NCBI RefSeq assembly: GCF_014773275.1 | Contig: NZ_JACWMW010000002.1 | Span: forward strand, 1 to 64,000 | Direction: 5' to 3' | DNA from: Mucilaginibacter rigui | Lineage (GTDB): Bacteria > Bacteroidota > Bacteroidia > Sphingobacteriales > Sphingobacteriaceae | Length of the DNA stretch: 64,000 nucleotides | Shown: positions 43,089 to 51,453 of the stretch, piece after piece | Layout of the letters: every line of letters starts with the position of its first letter | Numbering within the stretch: position 1 is the stretch's first letter | Made by a program: the position numbers and the translations under genes | The notes under the pieces: generated by a model | Seen by the model: only the letters and a program-made list of their open reading frames with translations | What the model was told of the DNA's origin: nothing | Database searches by the model: none

Positions 43089-44652
43089 GCATCAGCAAAC
43101 CCTGTGGGAATTTATGCAGCAACAAGCCGATAAGCTTGGCGTACAAACCATGCAGCACATCGGGCTTACATTTATATCGTTGTTTATTGCCGTTTTGGTG
43201 GGCTTGCCTTTGGGTATCTACATCACCCGTAAAAAACAACTTTCGGGTATTGTGCTGGGCATCGCGGGCATTCTGCAAACCATCCCAAGTATTGCTCTCC
43301 TTGGTTTTATGATACCTGTTTTGGGCATCGGCGCAAAGCCTGCTATTGTAGCTTTGCTGCTTTATGCTCTGCTACCCATCATCCGCAATACTTACACGGG
43401 TATCACCGGGGTTGATGGGGCTGTTAAAGAAGCCGCTGTGGCCATGGGCATGAACAAGTGGCAGGTATTATTTAAAGTTGAATTGCCCCTGGCTATGCCG
43501 GTAATTTTGGCCGGTATCCGTACGGCAACGGTTATCAACGTGGGGGTAGCAACCCTGGCATCATATATAGCAGCGGGCGGCCTGGGCGAGTTTATCTTCG
43601 GAGGTATCTCCCTCAATAATACCAATATGATACTGGCGGGTGCTATCCCGGCGGCAATACTGGCTATCCTGTTCGATTTCCTGCTATCGCGACTGCAAAA
43701 GCTCAACTTTAAAAAGATAAAAGGCGCGGTTAGGTTTGCACCTGCATTGCTAATATTACTATCAGGTCTGTACTTCATTCCATCGGCCTATGGCAGCAAG
43801 CTTACCGCCGGTTTTACGCCCGAATTTATGGGGCGGCAGGATGGCAACCTCGGCCTCATCAGCAAATACGGTTTAAAGATCCACACCATTGTGATAAATG
43901 ACGCGGTGATGTATAAGGCCGCGCAGGAGAAAGAACTTGACGTGATCAGCGGATATTCTACAGATGGACGTTTGAAAGCTTACAATCTGATAGTGCTGGA
44001 TGATGATAAAAAGATCTTCCCGCCTTATTATGCAGCGCCCATTGTACGCGGGGATGCCCTGCGGAAATTCCCCGAACTGGAAAAAACATTGAACCTGTTA
44101 GCCGGCACAATTACTGACTCGGTAATGACCGAACTAAACTATAAAACCGATTACCTTCACCAAACGCCGGAGCGGGTAGCAAAAGATTTCCTGCTATCCA
44201 AAAAGCTATACAAACCCGAGCGTGGGGGCCATGATGCTGTGGTGCGCATCGGCTCAAAAATATTTGGTGAGCAGTATATTTTAGCCAGCATGTACACCAT
44301 GTTGATAAAAGGCTACACCAACTATGATGTAGCGACCAAAACCGGCTTAGGCGGCACCAAAATAGTTTTTGATGCCATGACTAACGACCAGATAGACGTT
44401 TACCCGGAATACACCGGCACCGGCCTGCTGGCCATATTACAGGCCCCGCCGCAAACGGTAACCCGGCTGCAGGTGAGCAAGGATAGTACCTACAATTACG
44501 TGCAGGCCGAGTTTAAAAAACGGTATAATATTAAATGGTTAAAACCAATTGGCTTTAATAATGCGTATGCATTAATGATGCGCGAGCAGCAGGCAAAAGA
44601 ACTCAACATAAAAACAATTTCGAACCTTAAACGCTATTTAGATAGCAAGTAA
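43081..44652 (+). CDS. ABC permease fused to a lobe-swapped substrate-binding domain
   Basis: One polypeptide holds the channel and its binding protein. The permease (residues 1-205) has about five or six helices and the ATPase-contact EAA loop (EAAVAMGMNKWQVLFKVELP, 118-137). A further helix (about 218-236) leads to an extracytoplasmic OpuCC/ProX-like domain. In ordinary members the lobe with GSKxFxEQ and YPEYTGTG comes first and the lobe with YSTDGR and DDKxxFPPY comes second. Here the second lobe (241-377: GFTPEF, GYSTDGRLKAYNL, LDDDKKIFPPYY, ELNY) precedes the first (386-523: RIGSKIFGEQYIL, LGGTKIVF, DVYPEYTGTG, GFNNAYAL). The domain is thus circularly permuted but complete. Placed just before egtB, it resembles an EgtU-type importer. 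Confidence 0.87.
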   Translation: MNEHQQTLWEFMQQQADKLGVQTMQHIGLTFISLFIAVLVGLPLGIYITRKKQLSGIVLGIAGILQTIPSIALLGFMIPVLGIGAKPAIVALLLYALLPIIRNTYTGITGVDGAVKEAAVAMGMNKWQVLFKVELPLAMPVILAGIRTATVINVGVATLASYIAAGGLGEFIFGGISLNNTNMILAGAIPAAILAILFDFLLSRLQKLNFKKIKGAVRFAPALLILLSGLYFIPSAYGSKLTAGFTPEFMGRQDGNLGLISKYGLKIHTIVINDAVMYKAAQEKELDVISGYSTDGRLKAYNLIVLDDDKKIFPPYYAAPIVRGDALRKFPELEKTLNLLAGTITDSVMTELNYKTDYLHQTPERVAKDFLLSKKLYKPERGGHDAVVRIGSKIFGEQYILASMYTMLIKGYTNYDVATKTGLGGTKIVFDAMTNDQIDVYPEYTGTGLLAILQAPPQTVTRLQVSKDSTYNYVQAEFKKRYNIKWLKPIGFNNAYALMMREQQAKELNIKTISNLKRYLDSK

Positions 44653-44657
44653 TACCA

Positions 44658-45809
44658 ATGGACATAGCCGACTGTTATATAAAAGTACGCCACCGCACCG
44701 AAGCAATTTGCGAACCCCTGCAAATTGAGGATTATGTAGTACAACCTGTGGTTGATGTTAGTCCGCCTAAGTGGCATATAGGGCACACCACCTGGTTTTT
44801 CGAAACTTTTATCCTGAAACCTTACTTCGCCGAATACCAGGAATTCGACCCAAACTATAACTACGTTTTTAACAGCTATTACGAAACCGTTGGCAACCGC
44901 GTTATCCGTACCGACAGGGGTAACCTGAGCCGGCCAACCGTTATCGATATAAAACGTTACCGCAAGTATGTAGATGATGCCATGCTAAACTTTATTACCT
45001 GCGGCGATATCAGCGACGACGTAAAAGAACTATTGATCCTTGGCTTTAACCACGAGGAGCAGCACCAGGAACTTTTACTAACCGATATTAAATACATACT
45101 GGGTAATAACCCATTGTTCCCGGCGTATTCAAAAGATTATGCGGCTCCAAAATCGCACAAAACAGGTGCGCCTTTTATTAAACTGAATGAGGGCATTTAC
45201 GAGATTGGTTTTGAAGGCGAGGGTTTCTCTTTCGACAATGAGTTAAACCGTCATAAGGTTTACCTGAATGCCTTTGAGATAAGCCCCGACCTGGTGACCA
45301 ACGCAGAATATTTAGAGTTTATAAACGCAGGTGGCTACCACGATTTCCGCCACTGGCATGCCGCCGGCTGGGATTGGGTAAACAACAACAAGGCAGAAGC
45401 CCCAATGTACTGGCATAATATAGACGGTGAATGGCATAACTATACCTACCACGGCTTACAGCCTGTACATATGCATGATGCGGTTACCCATATCAGCTAT
45501 TACGAAGCTTATGCTTACGCCTCATGGAAAGGCATGCGCCTGCCAACCGAGTTTGAATGGGAGGCCGCAGCAAAACAATTTAACTGGGGCCTGCGCTGGG
45601 AATGGACAGAAAGCGCCTACCTGCCCTACCCCGGTTTTGCCAAAGCGCCCGGCGCCATTGGTGAATACAACGGCAAATTTATGGTAGGCCAGAAGGTTTT
45701 GCGCGGGGCATCAGAAGTAACATCACCAAACCATAGCCGCATAACTTACCGCAACTTTTTTCAGCCGGAACTACGCTGGCAATTTACTGGCATACGTCTT
45801 GCTAAATAA
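44658..45809 (+). CDS. egtB: EgtB-type sulfoxide synthase (hercynine oxygenase)
   Basis: Non-heme iron enzyme that joins hercynine to a thiol donor (gamma-glutamylcysteine or cysteine) with O2, the C-S bond step of ergothioneine synthesis. The N-terminal DinB-like domain supplies the iron ligands: H43 in HIGHTTWFFE and H132/H136 in NHEEQHQELL. The C-terminal FGE-sulfatase-like domain (about 170-383) has EAYAYASWKGMRLPTEFEWE, WEWTESAYLPYPGF and RNFFQPELRWQFTGIRLAK. At 383 residues it is close to the family norm. It starts 5 bases after the transporter gene; egtD follows 121 bases later. No egtA, egtC or egtE is seen nearby, so the sulfur donor is open. Confidence 0.92.
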   Translation: MDIADCYIKVRHRTEAICEPLQIEDYVVQPVVDVSPPKWHIGHTTWFFETFILKPYFAEYQEFDPNYNYVFNSYYETVGNRVIRTDRGNLSRPTVIDIKRYRKYVDDAMLNFITCGDISDDVKELLILGFNHEEQHQELLLTDIKYILGNNPLFPAYSKDYAAPKSHKTGAPFIKLNEGIYEIGFEGEGFSFDNELNRHKVYLNAFEISPDLVTNAEYLEFINAGGYHDFRHWHAAGWDWVNNNKAEAPMYWHNIDGEWHNYTYHGLQPVHMHDAVTHISYYEAYAYASWKGMRLPTEFEWEAAAKQFNWGLRWEWTESAYLPYPGFAKAPGAIGEYNGKFMVGQKVLRGASEVTSPNHSRITYRNFFQPELRWQFTGIRLAK

Positions 45810-45838
45810 TAAAATCATTAGAATCAAGATATTTAGAG

Positions 45839-45909
45839 TCAGGAATCAAGACAGAAATTGCATATCAATAAAAATAAAGAGTCCTGAATCTTATTTCTTG
45901 ATTTCCTGA
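45839..45909. repeat. Imperfect inverted repeat between egtB and egtD
   Basis: TCAGGAATCAAGA at 45839-45851 and TCTTGATTTCCTGA at 45896-45909 are near-perfect reverse complements. GAGTCCTGAATC at 45879-45890 is a third related unit. It could attenuate read-through from egtB or be a dispersed repeat. Confidence 0.6.
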
Positions 45910-45930
45910 TCCTATAAAAAATATATACCT

Positions 45931-46917
45931 ATGGCTTCTACCACCACAGCAACACAACAAACAAACAGCGTACTTACCGATGAGCAGTTTTATAAGGACG
46001 TTGTAACCGGTTTAACATCCACGCCCAAACACCTGGATTCGAAATACTTTTATGATGCCCAGGGCGACAGGATCTTCCAGGAGCTGATGGGCTGCGAAGA
46101 GTACTATCCCACCAATTGCGAGATGGAGATCTTCACCAGTCAAACCGCCGAAATTTGTAAGGCTATTATTGCCGGTGGCGATGCATTCGACCTGATTGAG
46201 CTGGGTGCCGGCGATGCCACAAAATCGACCCAATTATTAAAGTACCTTATAGATAATAAAGCCGATTTTACCTACCTGCCGATAGATATCTCGGAGAATG
46301 TGATATCGTACTTAAATATTACCCTGCCCGTTACCCTGCCCGGCATCAACATTACCGGCCTTAACGGCGAATATTTTGATATGCTGAAGAAAGCGGCATC
46401 AATCTCCAATAAACGCAAAGTGGTGATGTTCCTGGGATCCAACGTGGGTAATATGCCTGTTGATGTGGCCCGGAGCTTTTGCCACGAATTGCGTAACAAT
46501 CTGTCCGAAGGTGATATGGTACTGATCGGTATCGACCTGAAGAAAAACCCAAAGACCGTTTTAGCCGCCTATAATGATAGCGAAGGCATTACCAAGCGTT
46601 TTAACATTAACCTGCTGGAACGTATAAACCGCGAGCTTGGCGGCGATTTTAATACCCGCCAGTTTGACCACTACGCCTCTTACAACCCCGAAACCGGTGC
46701 CTGTAAAAGCTACCTGATAAGCCTTGCCGACCAGAAAGTAAAAATTGGCGATGTAACTATCAGCTTTTTGAAGGACGAATACATTGATATGGAGATCTCT
46801 CAAAAATACGCTTTAGAGCAAACCCATGAGCTGGCAGCACAGGCCGGTTTTAAGCCGATGTCTGAGTTTTTTGACAGCAAAAAATGGTTTGTTGACGCCA
46901 TTTGGACTGCGGAGTGA
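45931..46917 (+). CDS. egtD: EgtD-type L-histidine N-alpha-methyltransferase
   Basis: SAM-dependent enzyme that trimethylates histidine to hercynine, the first step of ergothioneine synthesis. The DUF2260/Methyltransf_33 features are EEYYPTNCEMEIF (about 56-68), SAM motif LIELGAGDATKSTQLL (about 88-103), FLGSNVGNM and the C-terminal ALEQTHELAAQAGF. At 328 residues it is a standard length. It is the last gene of the egt run; an inverted repeat lies between it and egtB. Identification is firm. Confidence 0.93.
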   Translation: MASTTTATQQTNSVLTDEQFYKDVVTGLTSTPKHLDSKYFYDAQGDRIFQELMGCEEYYPTNCEMEIFTSQTAEICKAIIAGGDAFDLIELGAGDATKSTQLLKYLIDNKADFTYLPIDISENVISYLNITLPVTLPGINITGLNGEYFDMLKKAASISNKRKVVMFLGSNVGNMPVDVARSFCHELRNNLSEGDMVLIGIDLKKNPKTVLAAYNDSEGITKRFNINLLERINRELGGDFNTRQFDHYASYNPETGACKSYLISLADQKVKIGDVTISFLKDEYIDMEISQKYALEQTHELAAQAGFKPMSEFFDSKKWFVDAIWTAE

Positions 46918-47010
46918 ATTGAGGCGTTTACGGTCGTTTAAAGGGCGAAAAAAACCTTTTTAAAGTCGCTTTTATCCGATAGAAATCCGGCAAAAGCGGT
47001 AGTTTGATTT

Positions 47011-47018
47011 TACTTTTG
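47011..47018 (+). promoter_or_regulatory. -7 element upstream of the SPFH gene
   Basis: TACTTTTG matches TAnnTTTG; 45 bases before the ATG. No TTG at the expected place. Confidence 0.4.
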
Positions 47019-47063
47019 CACCTACTGTAATTAAACCTATATTTATTAAAAATATAAAACCTA

Positions 47064-48005
47064 ATGACAGCATCATCAATTGTAGCCTACCTGCTGGTAT
47101 TCTTCATCATCATTGTAGTACTATCATCATTTGTAACCGTTAAACAGGGTACCATTGCCGTAGTAACCGTATTTGGTAAATACCGCCGCATATTAACGCC
47201 GGGGCTAAACTTTAAAATTCCGCTTGTAGAGCAGATCTACTCTAAAATATCTATCCAGAACCGCTCTGTGGAGCTGGAGTTCCAGGCTGTAACGTACGAT
47301 CAGGCCAACGTATACTTCAAGGCCATGCTGCTGTATTCGGTGTTAGACCAATCTGAAGAAAGCATCAAAAATGTAGCCTTCAAGTTTGTAGATGAACGTA
47401 ACCTGATGCAGGCGCTCATACGCACAGTAGAGGGTTCTATCCGCGCATTTGTGGCCACCAAACGCCAAAGCGAAGTATTGATACTTCGCCGCGACATTGT
47501 GGAACACGTAAAAGAGCAACTGGACGCCATACTGGAAGGCTGGGGCTACCACCTGCAGGACCTGCAACTGAACGACATTACCTTTGATGATATCATCATG
47601 AAATCGATGAGCCAGGTGGTGGCATCAAACAACCTTAAGGCTGCTGCTGAGAACGAAGGCCAGGCCTTATTGATCACCAAAACCAAAGCTGCCGAAGCCG
47701 AGGGTAATGCTATCAAGATCTCGGCCGAGGCCGAGCGCCAGGCTGCACAGCTGCGTGGCCAGGGCATCGCGTTGTTCCGCGAGGAGGTGGCCAAGGGTAT
47801 GACGGTTGCCGCCAAAGAGATGCAAAATGCGGATATGGACACCTCTGTTATCCTTTTCACCATGTGGACAGAATCTATCAAACATTTCGCCGAAAACTCG
47901 AAAGGCAATGTTATTTTCCTGGATGGCTCTACCGAGGGCATGCAGCACACCATGAAAGAAATGATGGCTTTAAACCATTTGCATAGCGAGGCAGTCAAAA
48001 AGTAA
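47064..48005 (+). CDS. SPFH/band 7 membrane protein
   Basis: Stomatin/prohibitin-like protein that forms large membrane assemblies. One N-terminal transmembrane segment (about 5-24) is followed by the band-7 domain (about 25-190; QGTIAVVTVFGKYRRILTPG, LNFKIPL). A long coiled coil rich in Ala/Glu comes next (about 190-260; KAAEAEGNAIKISAEAERQA). At 313 residues it lacks the extra domains of flotillins. The role is unknown; family members organise membrane microdomains or proteases, but no NfeD-type or protease partner is adjacent. Confidence 0.9.
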   Translation: MTASSIVAYLLVFFIIIVVLSSFVTVKQGTIAVVTVFGKYRRILTPGLNFKIPLVEQIYSKISIQNRSVELEFQAVTYDQANVYFKAMLLYSVLDQSEESIKNVAFKFVDERNLMQALIRTVEGSIRAFVATKRQSEVLILRRDIVEHVKEQLDAILEGWGYHLQDLQLNDITFDDIIMKSMSQVVASNNLKAAAENEGQALLITKTKAAEAEGNAIKISAEAERQAAQLRGQGIALFREEVAKGMTVAAKEMQNADMDTSVILFTMWTESIKHFAENSKGNVIFLDGSTEGMQHTMKEMMALNHLHSEAVKK

Positions 48006-48029
48006 AGTTTCACTTTACAAACTGGCTAC

Positions 48030-48587
48030 ATGATATTAAAATACTTGCGCGTTATTTGCGCTATTGCATTGCTATGCTCCGTGTTAAGCCCGGTTTCGGC
48101 ACAACCGCACAGGCTGCTAACGGTTAACGATTTCCAGGGCACGCCGCGGGTAAATGGGCGCGGGGTTATTGCATACACCAATTGCACTATCAATTTTACA
48201 TATCAGGCCAGCCGTAACGATGGTAATTATATTTTGCATGCCAATGTGCGCCTGTATATGAACAACTATAAATCATGGATGGATAGATCTCGCATTACCG
48301 GCGCCGATCAGTTAGCCGAAGTTTTAAAACACGAGCAGGGGCACTATACTATTGCCTATTTAGAGCAGCAGGAAGTTTTAAGGGCTATTGAGCGCACCCG
48401 TTTTACCTACAACTACAATGCCGAAGCAATGGCTATATTTAACCGTATTGATGCCAAATACAAACAGCTAAACCAGGATTACGACGAGGATACCGAACAT
48501 ATGACCAACCGGCAGCAACAACACAGCTGGGACATTTATTTTGCTAAACGCCTGCAATTTATACCGCAGGAGAATGCGAGCCTTTAG
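48030..48587 (+). CDS. Exported DUF922-type putative zinc protease
   Basis: A 185-residue secreted protein with signal peptide 1-24 (ending PVSAQ). A core HEQGHYTIAYLEQQ at 101-114 gives HExxH (H101, H105), consistent with a zinc metalloprotease of the DUF922 type. The segment FNRIDAKYKQLNQDYDEDTEHMTNRQQQH continues the family pattern, including the late acidic/His segment. Activity is not demonstrated for most members. It lies 24 bases downstream of the SPFH gene and may be co-transcribed. Confidence 0.8.
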   Translation: MILKYLRVICAIALLCSVLSPVSAQPHRLLTVNDFQGTPRVNGRGVIAYTNCTINFTYQASRNDGNYILHANVRLYMNNYKSWMDRSRITGADQLAEVLKHEQGHYTIAYLEQQEVLRAIERTRFTYNYNAEAMAIFNRIDAKYKQLNQDYDEDTEHMTNRQQQHSWDIYFAKRLQFIPQENASL

Positions 48588-48651
48588 TGAATTAGTGGCT
48601 GAAGCACCATCCGCTAATTTAAAGTATGCCATAGCTAGCCTGTCGAACCAT

Positions 48652-48682
48652 TTGCCAGCTGCCAATTATTCCCGTACTTTTG
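48652..48682 (+). promoter_or_regulatory. Full promoter of lpxH, near-leaderless
   Basis: TTG at 48652-48654 and TACTTTTG at 48675-48682 have the same 24-bp spacing (TTG to TTTG) as the tandem promoters at the left end. The predicted start is only a few bases before the ATG at 48690. Confidence 0.7.
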
Positions 48683-48689
48683 AAACAAT

Positions 48690-49448
48690 ATGCCAACCGG
48701 TAAAAATTTATATTTCGCTTCTGATTTTCATTTGGGTGCCGTTGGGTACGCTTCATCCCGCGAGCGGGAAGACCGCATTATCCGCTGGTTGGATATGATC
48801 AAAGATGATGTTGCCGAACTATTTTTGATGGGCGATGTATTTGATTTTTGGTTTGAATACAAAACGGTGGTACCTAAAGGATACATCCGCTTTTTAGGCA
48901 AGCTGGCCCAGCTAACCGATGCAGGCGTAAAGCTATACCTGTTTAAGGGCAACCACGATATGTGGATGTTTGACTACTTTGTACGGGAGTTGAACGCTAC
49001 CATCGTCACCAACGAACTGGAGATGGAGCGTGGCGGTAAAAAATTTTACCTGCACCATGGCGATGGCCTTGGCCCCGGCGATCAGTTTTATAAATTCCTG
49101 AAAAAGTTTTTCCGCAGTAAAGCCTGCCAATGGTTATTTGCCAGGCTACACCCCAATTTAGGCGTGGGTATTGCCAATGCATGGTCGCGGCAAAGCCGGA
49201 TTGCGGGTATCAAGGATACAGAAAAGATCAAGCACCAGCAGGAGTGGCTGGAAGCCTACTCTTTAGAAGTATTAAAAAGCCGGCACTTTGATTATTTTGT
49301 TTTTGGCCACAGGCACCTGCCTTTAGACATCTCGCTACCCGATAACAGCCGTTATGTAAACCTTGGCGAATGGGTAAATTACAATACCTATGCCGTTTTT
49401 GACGGAGTAAATTTAGAGCTGAAGTGGTTTGAAAAGGAGAAAGAATAA
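48690..49448 (+). CDS. lpxH: UDP-2,3-diacylglucosamine diphosphatase (LpxH type)
   Basis: Calcineurin-like phosphoesterase that hydrolyses UDP-2,3-diacylglucosamine to lipid X in lipid A synthesis, at the inner face of the cytoplasmic membrane. Metal-ligand motifs are SDFHLG (about 12-17), MGDVFDFWFEY (about 48-58), KGNHDMW (about 88-94), HHGDGLGPGDQFY (about 124-136) and FGHRHLPL (about 208-215). At 252 residues it is normal for LpxH. The start is set by a complete promoter ending 7 bases upstream. Confidence 0.92.
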   Translation: MPTGKNLYFASDFHLGAVGYASSREREDRIIRWLDMIKDDVAELFLMGDVFDFWFEYKTVVPKGYIRFLGKLAQLTDAGVKLYLFKGNHDMWMFDYFVRELNATIVTNELEMERGGKKFYLHHGDGLGPGDQFYKFLKKFFRSKACQWLFARLHPNLGVGIANAWSRQSRIAGIKDTEKIKHQQEWLEAYSLEVLKSRHFDYFVFGHRHLPLDISLPDNSRYVNLGEWVNYNTYAVFDGVNLELKWFEKEKE

Positions 49449-49590
49449 CGAACGTTGAATTTTGAAAACACTGGCCTAAGTTTTCAACTTACACCAAAAA
49501 AAGCAACGATAAGCATGACACTGTTAAGCTGAAAGCTTAACTCATTTTTGGTCGAAGCTTTCAGCTTCGACCAGGCTGCGCAATAATAAT
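49449..49590. repeat. Short palindromic repeats downstream of lpxH
   Basis: Two perfect palindromes lie close together: GTTAAGCT-GAA-AGCTTAAC at 49523-49541 and GTCGAAGCT-TTC-AGCTTCGAC at 49551-49571. A half unit CCTAAGTTTTCAACTT is near 49474. They share the AAGCTTTCAGCTT core seen at 6165-6400 and 49905-49960. Confidence 0.7.
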
Positions 49591-49627
49591 AACAAAAATG
49601 GCCGCCTTAAAGGCAGCCATTTTTGTT
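49591..49627 (-). terminator. Bidirectional terminator overlapping the tatA stop
   Basis: AACAAAAATGGCNGCCTT-type perfect stem: AACAAAAATGGC...GCCATTTTTGTT. The right arm overlaps the tatA stop codon at 49626-49628. Confidence 0.85.
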
Positions 49628-49793
49628 ATTGAATTTTGGTTTCTTTAACCTCTACCGGGATAGGCTCCGGCTCTTGCGCGGTTTTAAATTCTTTAATGCC
49701 TCTGCCAAGCCCCTTCATCATTTCGGGTATTTTTTTACCGCCAAACAATACTAAAATGGCAATGATGATCAATATAATTTCTGGTGCTCCCAT
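49626..49793 (-). CDS. tatA: TatA/E-family Sec-independent translocase subunit
   Basis: A 55-residue protein on the minus strand. MGAPEIILIIIAILVLFGGK gives the N-terminal membrane helix with the TatA hinge FGGKKIPEMMKGLGRGIKEF, then an amphipathic helix and a short acidic/Pro-rich tail (EPEPIPVEVKET). It is a pore component of the twin-arginine pathway, which would export the FAD protein at 26514-28199. No tatB or tatC lies beside it. It is flanked by palindromic repeats. Confidence 0.93.
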   Translation of the reverse strand: MGAPEIILIIIAILVLFGGKKIPEMMKGLGRGIKEFKTAQEPEPIPVEVKETKIQ

Positions 49794-50200
49794 AATAATT
49801 TTTTTAAATGATAGATACTGTAATTACGGTTAATATACAACAATGGTTTTATACACCATGTACTAAAGAACGTTTATTTTGTTATTACAGTATTATTTAA
49901 TTGAATACTGGGCTAAGTTTCCAACTTAGCCCAAAAACAAGGCAAGCTTTAAGCTTGCGAAACAATGAAGCAGGGCATTATTTGTAATCATTCGTACAAA
50001 CAAAATCTCTTTACAATAGGCTGAATTTATTATGTGCCGATAAATGCGTATTTTTGCATGTTTTTTGCAGTGCAATAACAAACGCTAAACCCGATTGTAA
50101 CATAAAGCTTTGTGTGATGGATTAGCGGGCAGGCAAAGCTTGCCGTGAAAAGCGGGGCTGCAGTACCCATAAACACTGCAATTGATTTTCAAATAAGAAG
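49794..50200. other. Gap upstream of prfA with palindrome and -7 element
   Basis: Holds the palindrome GGGCTAAGTTTCCAACTTAGCCC at about 49910-49932, an AAGCTTTAAGCTTGC unit just after it, and TATTTTTG at 50049-50056, a likely -7 element giving prfA a leader of roughly 140 bases. No gene seen. Confidence 0.55.
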
Positions 50201-51274
50201 ATGTTAGAGAAATTAGAATTAATATTTCAACGCTGGAAAACCGTAGAAGGCGAATTAAGCAGCCCTGAAGCCATGGCTGATATGAAGCGTTTTGCGCAGT
50301 TGAACAAGGAATATAAAGACCTTGCCAAGATTGTTGACGAGTATAATGTTTACAAGAACATTATGAGCAACATTGAAAGCAATAAAGAAATTTTAGCTAC
50401 CGAGAAGGACGAAGAGTTTCGCGAGATGGCTAAAGCCGAATTAGATGAGTTATTGGTAAAACAGGATGAAATGGAAGAAGCTATCCGTTTGATGCTAATA
50501 CCAAAAGACCCTGAGGATTCTAAAAATGCTATTATTGAGATACGTGGCGGTACGGGAGGTGATGAGGCTGCGCTTTTTGCAGGCGACCTTTACCGTATGT
50601 ACATGCGTTATTGCGAGCGCCGTGGCTGGAAAACCGAACTGGTTGATTATACCGAAGGTACCGCCGGCGGTTATAAAGAGATTGTGTTTAACGTAAACGC
50701 CGAGGATGCTTACGGTAACTTTAAGTATGAAAGCGGCGTGCACCGTGTACAGCGCGTGCCCGATACCGAAACCCAGGGCCGTGTGCACACATCAGCCGCA
50801 TCGGTAGTGGTACTGCCCGAGGTTGATGAGTTTGATATTGACCTGCAGGTAAGTGATATCCGCAAGGATCTGTTCTGTGCATCTGGTCCGGGTGGCCAGT
50901 CGGTGAATACCACCTATTCTGCCGTACGTTTAACGCACATCCCTACAGGTATAGTAGCACAGTGCCAGGATCAAAAATCGCAGTTAAAAAACTATGATAA
51001 AGCTTTAGGCGTGCTACGTTCGCGTGTTTACGAAATGGAGCTGCAAAAGCACCTTGAAGAAACATCTAAAAAGCGTAAAACAATGGTTGCCACCGGCGAC
51101 AGGAGCGCTAAGGTACGTACCTATAACTATCCGCAAGGCCGCTTAACCGAGCACCGCATAGGGTTAACCATCTATAATTTAACCGGTGTTATGAACGGCG
51201 ATTTGCAGGAAATTATGGAAGCCCTGCAATTTGCAGAGAACGCTGAAAGGTTAAAAGAAGGTACCGCAGCCTAA
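50201..51274 (+). CDS. prfA: Peptide chain release factor 1
   Basis: Reads UAA and UAG stop codons and triggers peptide release on the ribosome. The tripeptide anticodon is PDT at 187-189 (RVPDTETQGRVH), and the catalytic GGQ is at 231-233 (SGPGGQSVNTTYSAVRLTH). The N-terminal domain has the GGTGGDEAALFAGDLYRMY stretch. At 357 residues it is full length for RF1. No programmed frameshift of the RF2 type is present. A 24-base hairpin terminator follows the gene. No prmC neighbour is seen. Confidence 0.96.
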   Translation: MLEKLELIFQRWKTVEGELSSPEAMADMKRFAQLNKEYKDLAKIVDEYNVYKNIMSNIESNKEILATEKDEEFREMAKAELDELLVKQDEMEEAIRLMLIPKDPEDSKNAIIEIRGGTGGDEAALFAGDLYRMYMRYCERRGWKTELVDYTEGTAGGYKEIVFNVNAEDAYGNFKYESGVHRVQRVPDTETQGRVHTSAASVVVLPEVDEFDIDLQVSDIRKDLFCASGPGGQSVNTTYSAVRLTHIPTGIVAQCQDQKSQLKNYDKALGVLRSRVYEMELQKHLEETSKKRKTMVATGDRSAKVRTYNYPQGRLTEHRIGLTIYNLTGVMNGDLQEIMEALQFAENAERLKEGTAA

Positions 51275-51298
51275 AAAATTATTATAATTATAAAATTT

Positions 51299-51322
51299 AA
51301 AGCACCTATATGGTGCTTTTTT
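51299..51322 (+). terminator. Terminator of prfA
   Basis: AAAGCACC-tatat-GGTGCTTTTTT, 25 bases after the stop. Confidence 0.88.
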
Positions 51323-51453
51323 CATTTATAGAAACCCGCATTTCATGCCAATTTCATAATGCCCCACTATTTTAGCGTTTGTGGAGTTGCGTTTACATAT
51401 TATGTTACGTAATTGTAAATACAACAACTTAACTGTTTATAACGCTATTACTT

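Noticed and set aside
42123-44652. Plain glycine betaine importer
   Set aside because: Family resemblance allows it, but the egtB/egtD context and the EgtU-like fused architecture favour ergothioneine or hercynine; kept as an alternative, not as the call.
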